From: Brevibacillus sp. DP1.3A
Lineage (GTDB): Bacteria > Bacillota > Bacilli > Brevibacillales > Brevibacillaceae
DNA length: 64,000 nucleotides
Direction: 5' to 3'
NCBI RefSeq assembly: GCF_013284245.2
Contig: NZ_CP085876.1
Span: 755,001 to 819,000, forward strand
This document shows, in pieces, positions 39,097 through 46,175 of the stretch. The position numbers and the translations under genes are program-made. The notes under the pieces were generated by a model, which saw nothing but the letters and a program-made list of their open reading frames with translations, made no database searches and was not told where the DNA came from. Numbering within the stretch: position 1 is the first letter of the stretch; the number at the start of each line of letters is the position of its first letter.

Positions 39097-39570
39097 ATGT
39101 CAAAAGATAAGGCCGGAACCAAGACAATCGCCCAAAACCGAAAAGCGCGCCACGATTACCACATCGAGCAAGTATACGAGGCAGGCATTGAGCTAACCGG
39201 TACGGAGATCAAGTCCGTGCGTGCGGCGCGTGTCCAGCTCAAGGACAGCTTCGCCCGTGTACAGGATGGCGAATTGCTTCTGTACAATGTGCACATCAGT
39301 CCATACGAGCAGGGAAATCGTTTTAACCATGAGCCAGAACGGACTCGCAAGCTGCTGATGCGCCGCTTGGAAATCCTCAAGCTCAATGGTCTGATTCGCG
39401 AAAGAGGGTACTCGCTGGTCCCGCTCAGCATTTATTTGAAGGGTGGCTGGGCCAAGGTCGAGCTCGCACTTGTCAAAGGGAAAAAGAACTACGACAAGCG
39501 TGAAGACCTCAAGAAAAAAGAGTCTGCGCGTGATATCGAGCGTGCTCTGCGCGAACGTCAGAAGGTTTGA
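39097..39570 (+). CDS. smpB: SsrA-binding protein SmpB
   Basis: A 157-residue beta-barrel protein that binds tmRNA and carries it into stalled ribosomes. Family residues include [11 protein letters not shown] near residue 12, [22 protein letters not shown] near 33, and the C-terminal basic tail [23 protein letters not shown]. The ATG at 39097 is selected because GAGGTGATC lies upstream, while a GTG three codons earlier lies inside that site. The tmRNA gene follows 158 bases downstream. Confidence 0.96.
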   Translation: MSKDKAGTKTIAQNRKARHDYHIEQVYEAGIELTGTEIKSVRAARVQLKDSFARVQDGELLLYNVHISPYEQGNRFNHEPERTRKLLMRRLEILKLNGLIRERGYSLVPLSIYLKGGWAKVELALVKGKKNYDKREDLKKKESARDIERALRERQKV

Positions 39571-39605
39571 TTGGATTGCACTGGCAGGCTTGGTAGCAAT
39601 CAACG

Positions 39606-39635
39606 TTGAGTTTTGGTTGTCGCCTGTGCTATATT
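39606..39635 (+). promoter_or_regulatory. Candidate promoter in the smpB-ssrA gap
   Basis: TTGAGT (39606-39611) and TATATT (39630-39635) with an 18-base spacer. Transcription from here would start before the hairpin at 39677-39717, so it would have to pass it to make tmRNA. A second -10-like TACAAT at 39669-39674 has no good -35. Confidence 0.35.
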
Positions 39636-39676
39636 TAATAAGCAACAACAAGCCAATACACTGTTAGTTACAATAT

Positions 39677-39717
39677 AGTCTAGGTGCGGATTTAATGGCT
39701 CTTCACCTAGACTTTTT
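39677..39717 (+). terminator. Terminator-like hairpin just before tmRNA
   Basis: AGTCTAGGTG pairs perfectly with CACCTAGACT around a 17-base loop, followed by T5. It lies only 12 bases before the mature tmRNA 5' end, so it either ends smpB transcripts or marks the 5' precursor. Confidence 0.65.
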
Positions 39718-39728
39718 CTCACCTACCT

Positions 39729-40084
39729 GGGGGCGTTCTGGATTCGACGGGGATGGTAGAGCATGAGAAGCGAGCCGGGGGGCTGCGGACCTCGTCAACA
39801 ACGCGGAACGCCATTAACTGGCAACAAACAACTTTCTCTCGCTGCTTAATAACCAGTGAGGCGCTACCATTCCATCGCCCATGTGGCATGACTAGCGCTC
39901 AACTTTAGTGGGATACGCCGGAGGCTTCCGCCTGGAGCCGAAGGAAGAAGAGCAATCAGGCTAGGTAACGGGTCAGCGCGTCACTCCGCGAATCCGGTAC
40001 CGAAATTTAAATGAGTGACTGCGCTCGGAGATGCTCATGTATCGCTGTTTTCGGACGGGGGTTCGAATCCCCCCGCCTCCACCA
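39729..40084 (+). ncRNA. ssrA: Transfer-messenger RNA (tmRNA)
   Basis: The 356-base mature RNA begins GGGGGCG, which pairs with CGCCTCC at the 3' end, and closes with an encoded CCA. A tRNA-like T arm GGGTTCGAATCCC is visible at the 3' end. The tag reading frame lies at 39820-39852 and encodes GNKQLSLAA followed by two TAA stops; the terminal LAA is the usual ClpXP degron. It rescues stalled ribosomes together with SmpB and RNase R encoded upstream. The 3' end of ssrA is a common integration point for genomic islands, and the polyketide locus begins directly behind it. Confidence 0.97.
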
Positions 40085-40158
40085 AATACATAAAGTGAAG
40101 CCACCTGATGAGGTGTAACTTAAACCATATATTTGCCACAACGGCAAGATTCTGCTTT

Positions 40159-40194
40159 AAAAAACTTTAGGCAAACATATGCTTAAAGTTTTTT
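40159..40194 (+). terminator. tmRNA terminator
   Basis: AAAAAACTTTA and TAAAGTTTTTT form an 11-bp stem ending in T6, 75 bases after the tmRNA 3' end. The surrounding gap 40085-40473 (about 390 bases) is AT-rich, with no gene seen, and holds this hairpin and two more. Confidence 0.8.
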
Positions 40195-40312
40195 ATTTAT
40201 ATTCGGGCATAAGGGCCTTTTAGAAACAACATAATATGACTCAAGCTAACTTTGCCAAAAGTCTTGGTATATCATTATTATATTAAACTAAAATTATTGC
40301 GATTTAAGAAAT

Positions 40313-40337
40313 AACCCGACCTTCAGGTCGGGTTTTT
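40313..40337 (+). terminator. Strong orphan terminator in the gap after tmRNA
   Basis: AACCCGACCT and AGGTCGGGTT, a two-base gap (four-base effective loop) and T5. No gene precedes it closely, so it may be a leftover of a deleted gene or an insulator between tmRNA and the loaP gene. Confidence 0.8.
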
Positions 40338-40425
40338 ATTATATTTCGATACTTATCAAGTTATGACAGGAGGTTCCACAGTCATTCCGCTAACGGAGAG
40401 CGATAGTTAAATAAAACACAACACG

Positions 40426-40454
40426 AGGCTGCCAGGTAATTGATTCGGCAGCCT
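40426..40454 (-). terminator. Hairpin downstream of the loaP-like gene
   Basis: AGGCTGCC and GGCAGCCT around a 13-base loop, 20 bases beyond the minus-strand stop. The T tract is broken (GTGTTGTGTTTT), so termination may be partial. Confidence 0.5.
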
Positions 40455-40473
40455 TTCTGCGCTATATGAATAT

Positions 40474-41004
40474 TTATTCCAATATTTCAATTCCAACGTC
40501 AATCATTCTCTCGTCTCCTAGAAAGTCGATTACAATTTTGGCTCTTTTCTTTCGCCGATCCACTTTCTTTATTATTCCTTCTTTTCCGGCAAGGGGACCT
40601 TTTTTGACGGTAATTTTGGAGTCGGTAATCATTAAGGTTGAATATCCGAGTACCCCGTCTGTGTCCAGCATTTTTAAAATCGGACGGATTTCTGCTTCTT
40701 CGATTTCGGATACTTGCAGTAAACCATCCGATCGTTGTCTTATCTGCTTATTATTATTTACGAGTCTGAAAGTTCTAGGGGTTTCTTTAATGTCGTAGTA
40801 TGTCTTCGTGTCCATATTCGTTTGGATGAGTAGATAACCCGGAAACATAATTTTTAAAGGGTGGGTAATAAGACCCTGTTTTCGTTCAGGAAGCCTTCTT
40901 TTCGGTACAACGGCCCTTAATTGGCGAGAAGAGAATTTATCCGAAAGAAATTTGGCCACTCGTTCTTCGTATCCGGTCTCTACATAAAGGGCATACCAAT
41001 TCAT
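40474..41004 (-). CDS. loaP: LoaP-type NusG paralogue (transcription antiterminator)
   Basis: A 176-residue protein with a NusG N-terminal domain (MNWYALYVETGYEERVAKFL at the start, PGYLLIQTNM near residue 65) and a C-terminal KOW domain (VKKGPLAGKEGIIKKVDRRKKRAKI, near 130-160). Housekeeping NusG lies in the secE-rplK region, so this is a specialised paralogue. LoaP proteins of this size are known to drive processive antitermination of long trans-AT polyketide operons in Bacillus velezensis. The ATG at 41004 has GAGGAGG six bases upstream; a few codons before it lack a site. It is divergent from the PKS operon, whose leader hairpin and internal terminator are plausible LoaP targets. Confidence 0.85.
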   Translation of the reverse strand: MNWYALYVETGYEERVAKFLSDKFSSRQLRAVVPKRRLPERKQGLITHPLKIMFPGYLLIQTNMDTKTYYDIKETPRTFRLVNNNKQIRQRSDGLLQVSEIEEAEIRPILKMLDTDGVLGYSTLMITDSKITVKKGPLAGKEGIIKKVDRRKKRAKIVIDFLGDERMIDVGIEILE

Positions 41005-41049
41005 CGATTGCCTCCTCATAGGATGTAAGTTGAAAATATCACATTTATT

Positions 41050-41097
41050 TCGACATAATTTTTAAAAATCGACATAATTTTGAAATTGTGGTACAAT
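41050..41097 (+). promoter_or_regulatory. Promoter of the PKS operon with overlapping direct repeats
   Basis: TCGACA (41069-41074) and TACAAT (41092-41097) are spaced by 17 bases, giving a good sigma-A promoter. The 13-base word TCGACATAATTTT occurs at 41050-41062 and again at 41069-41081, so the second copy covers the -35. Such a 19-base-period direct repeat could be an operator for an unidentified regulator. Confidence 0.55.
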
Positions 41098-41146
41098 AAG
41101 ATACATATTTTAATATTATAATTAACTAAACAATCTTTGTACATAG

Positions 41147-41197
41147 TCCAAAAGGGCACGAACTAATCGTTGTTACGGCACGTTAGTTCGCTTTGGA
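41147..41197 (+). promoter_or_regulatory. Leader hairpin, candidate LoaP-recognition RNA
   Basis: In the 5' leader, TCCAAA pairs with TTTGGA, and after an internal loop CGAACTAA pairs with TTAGTTCG; a bulged T is followed by CGT/ACG closing a nine-base loop. The structure starts about 43 bases after the predicted transcription start. LoaP is known to bind a small leader RNA hairpin in its target operons. The match here is by position and shape only. Confidence 0.55.
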
Positions 41198-41334
41198 TTC
41201 TGAATATTATGGATGCATTTTTTTGCTGCTATATAGCCGCGAAATGTCTCGTCATGTCCATTTTTGGGTGGTGGTCATCTTTGCAGTGGCGTTCGTTCGA
41301 GAAATGCATCGTGTTGAATAGGTCCGATCTAACC

Positions 41335-42060
41335 ATGAACGCCGGGCTAAGCTTCGTTCATATCAGCGAGGATAAGGAACCTGGGATAGATCCGCTTATA
41401 TTCGGCCTCGACGAAATGGAATATTGTCAAAAATTAACATTTGATGTCGGAAAAAGAAATTATTTGTTAGGCAGAATAGCTGCCAAACGAGCGGCTTCGA
41501 CAATGATGAGCCGGTCTGATTTAACAAAGATAACCATTAGCCGGGGAGTCTTCGGACAGCCAGTTCTTCATACCGGCAGCCCGGATAAATTAGCGGTCAG
41601 CATTTCTCATTGCCAATGCGTGGGAGCTGCTATTGTTTTCCCCGAAGGGAGCCCAATGGGAATCGATGTGGAAGCCATTAATCCGTCAAGAAACGAAACA
41701 ATGGCCAGTCAAATGACAGTGGCGGAGATGGAGAGCGGCGCAACTGTTATTAGCAGCAAAGCATTCTTATTAACGTTGTTGTGGTCCAGCAAAGAGGCGC
41801 TGTCAAAGGTGCTTCGTACGGGACTTACCATCCCGTTAGAATTGCTAGAGATCGAAACGATTCAGACTTACGACGGGTTTTATGTGAGTACGTTCACGCA
41901 TTTTCCGCAGTACAGCGCCAAAACATACCTGACTTGCGGCTACGTCTGGTCAATCGTAGCCCCTCGCAAAAGCGAGTGGCATTTAGATCCCTTGCAAATG
42001 CAAAATCATTTTCTGGCATTCGATTGCGTCTGCCGTAAACGAAGTGCAACTATAAAATAA
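41335..42060 (+). CDS. 4'-phosphopantetheinyl transferase (Sfp superfamily)
   Basis: Transfers phosphopantetheine from CoA to the serine of carrier domains, here presumably the PKS ACPs. The Mg2+ motif GIDVEA and the WSSKEALSK motif (W-x-x-K-E-A) are present, and VSISHC precedes them as in other members. The frame is open back to 41170, but the leader hairpin covers that part; the conserved domain starts near MNAGLSFVHISED, so I place the start at ATG 41335. No strong ribosome site precedes any candidate start. It is the first gene of the PKS transcription unit and is followed by an intrinsic terminator. Confidence 0.8.
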   Translation: MNAGLSFVHISEDKEPGIDPLIFGLDEMEYCQKLTFDVGKRNYLLGRIAAKRAASTMMSRSDLTKITISRGVFGQPVLHTGSPDKLAVSISHCQCVGAAIVFPEGSPMGIDVEAINPSRNETMASQMTVAEMESGATVISSKAFLLTLLWSSKEALSKVLRTGLTIPLELLEIETIQTYDGFYVSTFTHFPQYSAKTYLTCGYVWSIVAPRKSEWHLDPLQMQNHFLAFDCVCRKRSATIK

Positions 42061-42098
42061 AAGCCGTGTTTATAGAAAAAATGATGCTTCGAAGGATG

Positions 42099-42121
42099 AG
42101 CTCCACTTAGTGGGGCTTTTT
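42099..42121 (+). terminator. Intrinsic terminator inside the PKS transcription unit
   Basis: AGCTCCAC pairs with GTGGGGCT (one G-U pair) around a TTA loop and is followed by T5. It separates the phosphopantetheinyl transferase gene from the roughly 20 kb of PKS genes downstream. No new promoter is evident between it and the next gene, so read-through must be controlled; LoaP is the obvious candidate. Confidence 0.75.
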
Positions 42122-42158
42122 GTTTTGGGTTTTGCTCCTGAAGGGAGAGTTAGCTGCA

Positions 42159-42851
42159 ATGAGCGATTCCTATCAGATCCATACCATTTGTACGAGCTAT
42201 CTCAATGAATTGTCCAATTACAATTATTTAATCGTCGATAAAGCGACAAAGCTGGCCGCTCTTGTAGATCCTTCTTGGGAGCTCGATCGAATTTTGACGG
42301 TGATCGAAGGGCTGGACGTGAAGCTGCATGCCATTTTGTTAACTCATTCCCATTTTGATCACGTAAATCTTGTGGAATTGCTAAGTGTACGGTATGCGCC
42401 CAAGGTGTACATATCAGCGAAGGAAGCGCGGTATTACGCGTTTTCTGCTCCCAATTTACATACGTTTAACGATCTAGATACCATTTCGCTGGGAAACACC
42501 ACGATTACCTGTATGCTTACGCCGGGCCATACTGCCGGAAGCGCCTGTTATCTATTATCCGGTTGTTTGATAACAGGAGATACGCTATTTATCGAAGGTT
42601 GCGGCAGATGCGATACAACCGGCGGAAATCCGGATGATATGTTCGACAGCTTGCAAAAAATACGAGACACCGTGCCGATCTACGCCAGAGTCTATCCTGG
42701 ACATTCATACGGGAAAGAGCCTGGATATCCGCTTTGGTATTTATTGGAGAACAACATCTATTTTCACCTTGTGAATCGCACGCAATTCATTTCGTTCCGA
42801 ATGCGTCATGCTCAAGGCTATGGCTCGGATGCGAGAGAGAGACGAAAGTAA
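42159..42851 (+). CDS. Metallo-beta-lactamase-fold hydrolase, PksB-like
   Basis: A 230-residue glyoxalase II-type hydrolase. The zinc-binding THSHFDHVNL (HxHxDH) lies near residue 65, LTPGHTAGSACY near 128, and LITGDTLFIEGCGRCD near 145, with the last histidine in VYPGHSYG. PksB/BaeB homologues occur in trans-AT PKS clusters and are thought to act as thioesterases of uncertain role. The start ATG at 42159 follows GGGAGAG; earlier in-frame start codons do not. It is the first gene beyond the internal terminator. Confidence 0.88.
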   Translation: MSDSYQIHTICTSYLNELSNYNYLIVDKATKLAALVDPSWELDRILTVIEGLDVKLHAILLTHSHFDHVNLVELLSVRYAPKVYISAKEARYYAFSAPNLHTFNDLDTISLGNTTITCMLTPGHTAGSACYLLSGCLITGDTLFIEGCGRCDTTGGNPDDMFDSLQKIRDTVPIYARVYPGHSYGKEPGYPLWYLLENNIYFHLVNRTQFISFRMRHAQGYGSDARERRK

Positions 42852-42864
42852 AACGGAGGGGACA

Positions 42865-45800
42865 ATGGAGAAAAAAGTCGTGTTTATGTTCTCGGGTCAA
42901 GGCTCCCAATATTATCACATGGGTGAGACGCTCCTGGCCGAGGGAGATGTATTCGAAAAATGGATGACCCGGCTAGATCAAATTGCCGAACCGTTAGTTG
43001 GCCGATCCATCATGCAGCTGCTCTATGACCCTCGACATTCGAAAGCAGAATCTTTCGATAGAACGCTTTTTACTCATCCGGCTCTTTTTATGGTGCAGTA
43101 CGCCTTGGCACAAGAGATGCTTCATCACGGGATCTTTCCTGATTATGTATTGGGCAGCAGTCTCGGGGAATTTGTCGCGGCCGCCGTCTCCAATATTTTG
43201 GACCCGGAGCAGGCCCTCATTGCTGTCATCAAACAGGCTCAAATCTTTGAGATGAGTTGTGAAAGCGGGGGGATGCTGGCCGTATTGGATGATCCGCGCA
43301 CCTTTCGGGAGAACCCGCTCTTATATAACAACACCGAGCTGGCAGGAATTAACTACGATGGGCATTTCGTAATCGCAGGCGGTAATGTGGGCTTGGACGG
43401 CATTCATACGCATTTGAGGGATAAAGGTATTGCTTCCATTCGGCTTCCTGTCTCCTACGCGTTCCATTCTAGGGAAATTGAACCTGCCGAAAACGCGTTT
43501 ATCAGTCATCTTCGTACTTTATCGCTTCAGAAACCGGCCGTTCCTTTTTTGTCCGGCATGTATGGAGAATGGGTTGAAGCTTTGAGGCACGAATACTTCT
43601 GGGATGTGGTCAGGCAGCCAATGAGGTTTCGGGAAGCGGTAACTGCTATGGAGCGGGAACAGCCGGCCGTTTATTTGGATTTGAGCCCTTCAGGGGTGCT
43701 CGCAAATTTCACGAAACGGCTCTTTAGGGACGATTCAAGCTCTGAAAGCGCCGGGCTTCTGACGGTATATGGTTTTGACTTTGAGAAAATGAATGAGCTC
43801 AAGCGAACGATCGCACGACCAAATGACTCGATTACGAGAAGGGACGACGAAAGCATGATCGCATATCTTTTTCCAGGACAAGGCTCCCAGCACGTTGGTA
43901 TGGGGGAGGGACTTTTTGATGAATTTCCGGATTTGACTGCAAAGGCGGATGCCATTCTTGGTTATTCGGTAAAGGAGCTATGCCTGAACGATCCGAAGCA
44001 TCAGTTGGGCAACACCGCTTTTACCCAACCGCTTTTATACACGGTCAATGCTCTGATGTATATGAAGAAAAGAAGGGAAACAGGCAGACGTCCCGACTTT
44101 GTAGCCGGTCATAGCTTGGGCGAGTATAATGCCCTGTTTGCGGCAGAGGTTTTCGATTTCGAAACCGGACTGCGTCTCGTTAAGAAGCGGGGCGAGCTGA
44201 TGGCACTGGCTACAGGCGGAGGAATGGCGGCAGTAATCGGCATGCAAGCACAAGAGGTTGAAGACATTATTCGCCGGAATGGACACTTGGAAATCGACGT
44301 TGCCAATTATAATTCGCCCGTGCAAACCGTCTTGTCGGGGCGTAAAGACCATATAATGGAGGCGCAGCGCATTTTTGAACAGGCTGGGGCAGGGATGTAC
44401 ATTCCGCTTAATGTCAGCGGTGCATTCCACTCCCGGTATATGAATGAAGCGAAGAAAGAATTCGAGCAATTTCTGAATAACTTTATCTTCAACGAGCCTG
44501 TTATCCCTGTCATCGCAAACGTGTCTGCCCGTCCCTATCCGTTCAACGAAATCAAACGCAACTTGACTGAGCAAATCACAAGCTCCGTCAATTGGACGGA
44601 CACCATTCGCTATTTAATGGGAAAAGAGGTAGAGCTGTTCGAGGAGGTTGGGCCGAAAGACGTGCTTACAAAGCTGACGGAGAAGATCAGGCAGTCGAGC
44701 TCTCCGTTATTCGTAGAGGAAGAAACGCCGGAGGAGCCGAGCACAAACGAACAAATGAACGACCTGCCGTTGGTTGACAGGGAATCGGCCTCCATGCCCA
44801 GCGCCCGGAAGACGATCACTGCAGCTTCGCTTGGCAGCCTGGCGTTCAAGGAACGGTATGGTCTGAAATATGCCTATGTTTTGGGCGCCATGTACAAGGG
44901 GATTTCCTCGGCCGAAATGGTTGTGAAAGCCGGAAAGGCCGGCATGCTCTGTTTCTTTGGCTCCGGAGGACTAAGGATTACGCAAATCGAGGAAGCGATT
45001 CGGGACATTCAGCGCCAATTACGCGGCGGCGAGCCCTATGGAATGAATTTTCTTCACCATCCGGATAACCAGGCTCTCGAAGAAGCGGTTGCCGATCTTT
45101 ACTTGAAGTACGGCATAACCGTAATAGAGGCTTCTTCCTTCATTACGATGACTCCTGCGCTAATTAAATATCGGGCGAAGGGACTGACAAGAAGAGCGGA
45201 CGGAACGGTGGAGATTCGAAATAAAATTATCGCCAAGGTTTCCAGACCAGAGGTCGCATCCAACTTCCTAAGGCCGGCACCGGAGCGGATCATCGAGAGG
45301 CTTGTTCAAGAAGGTAAAATTACGCAGGAAGAAGGCCGCTTGCTGCAAATGGTACCGGTTGCCGACGATCTGTGCGTCGAAGCGGATTCGGGCGGACATA
45401 CCGATCAAGGCAGCGCGTATGTGCTCATGCCGACATTGATCAGGCTGCGTGACGACATGGTACGCGAACATGGTTATACGAGCGAGATTTCTGTAGGTGC
45501 TGCCGGAGGGATAGGAACTCCTGAGGCGGCGGCTGCCGCGATATTGCTAGGTGCGGATTTCCTTGTGACTGGTTCCATTAACCAATGTACGGTGGAGGCT
45601 GCGACTAGTGATGCCGCTAAAGACCTTCTGCAGCAGGCGAATGTGCAGGATACCGATTATGCGCCGGCGGGCGATATGTTTGAAATTGGCGCCAAGATAC
45701 AGGTTTTAAAGAAGGGCCTGTTTTTCCCCGCAAGAGCGAATAAATTGTATGATCTGTACCGGCATTTCAACGCCTTGGAAGAATTAGACGAGCCGACAAG

Positions 45801-46158
45801 GGAGCGTCTTCAGGATAAGTATTTCCATCGCTCCTTTGAAGAAATCTATCAGGAAGTCATAGCACACAAAGCTCCTGCCGAAATCGAGAAGGCGGAGCGT
45901 AATCCGAAGCATAAAATGGCCCTTATATTTAAGTGGTATTTCTCCTATTCGACGCGGTTGGCGATGACGGGCAGCAAGGAACATAAGGTAGATTACCAAA
46001 TTCATTGCGGTCCTGCGCTCGGAGCATTCAACCAGTGGGTGCTGGGCACGGAGCTGGAGCATTGGAGAAACCGTCATATTGATCAGATTGGAGAGCTGCT
46101 GCTGAATGAAACGGCAGCCCTGTTGAACCACCGAATTTCCGAATTGGTTGGCAATTGA
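42865..46158 (+). CDS. Trans-acting acylhydrolase-acyltransferase-enoylreductase tridomain protein
   Basis: A 1097-residue protein that supplies PKS modules in trans. Domain 1 (about 1-310) is AT-like with GSSLGE (Ser99), but the arginine that holds the malonyl carboxylate is glutamine (Gln124 in VIKQAQIF), a sign of acylhydrolase (PedC-type) proofreading. Domain 2 (about 330-620) is a true AT with GHSLGE (Ser417), Arg442 in VKKRGELM and GAFHS. Domain 3 (about 660-1097) is an FMN-dependent enoylreductase of PfaD/PksE type (VLGAMYKGISSAEMVVKAGKAGM, near its start). It is likely the sole source of malonyl loading for these PKS proteins. Start ATG at 42865 follows GGAGGGG; it overlaps the previous gene only in earlier frames. 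Confidence 0.92.
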   Translation: MEKKVVFMFSGQGSQYYHMGETLLAEGDVFEKWMTRLDQIAEPLVGRSIMQLLYDPRHSKAESFDRTLFTHPALFMVQYALAQEMLHHGIFPDYVLGSSLGEFVAAAVSNILDPEQALIAVIKQAQIFEMSCESGGMLAVLDDPRTFRENPLLYNNTELAGINYDGHFVIAGGNVGLDGIHTHLRDKGIASIRLPVSYAFHSREIEPAENAFISHLRTLSLQKPAVPFLSGMYGEWVEALRHEYFWDVVRQPMRFREAVTAMEREQPAVYLDLSPSGVLANFTKRLFRDDSSSESAGLLTVYGFDFEKMNELKRTIARPNDSITRRDDESMIAYLFPGQGSQHVGMGEGLFDEFPDLTAKADAILGYSVKELCLNDPKHQLGNTAFTQPLLYTVNALMYMKKRRETGRRPDFVAGHSLGEYNALFAAEVFDFETGLRLVKKRGELMALATGGGMAAVIGMQAQEVEDIIRRNGHLEIDVANYNSPVQTVLSGRKDHIMEAQRIFEQAGAGMYIPLNVSGAFHSRYMNEAKKEFEQFLNNFIFNEPVIPVIANVSARPYPFNEIKRNLTEQITSSVNWTDTIRYLMGKEVELFEEVGPKDVLTKLTEKIRQSSSPLFVEEETPEEPSTNEQMNDLPLVDRESASMPSARKTITAASLGSLAFKERYGLKYAYVLGAMYKGISSAEMVVKAGKAGMLCFFGSGGLRITQIEEAIRDIQRQLRGGEPYGMNFLHHPDNQALEEAVADLYLKYGITVIEASSFITMTPALIKYRAKGLTRRADGTVEIRNKIIAKVSRPEVASNFLRPAPERIIERLVQEGKITQEEGRLLQMVPVADDLCVEADSGGHTDQGSAYVLMPTLIRLRDDMVREHGYTSEISVGAAGGIGTPEAAAAAILLGADFLVTGSINQCTVEAATSDAAKDLLQQANVQDTDYAPAGDMFEIGAKIQVLKKGLFFPARANKLYDLYRHFNALEELDEPTRERLQDKYFHRSFEEIYQEVIAHKAPAEIEKAERNPKHKMALIFKWYFSYSTRLAMTGSKEHKVDYQIHCGPALGAFNQWVLGTELEHWRNRHIDQIGELLLNETAALLNHRISELVGN

Positions 46159-46175
46159 CTGAGAAGGAGAACGTT

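Noticed and set aside
46155-46175. Upstream TTG start for PKS1
   Set aside because: The ATG at 46176 has GAAGGAG at good spacing; the TTG lies on the end of the previous gene.
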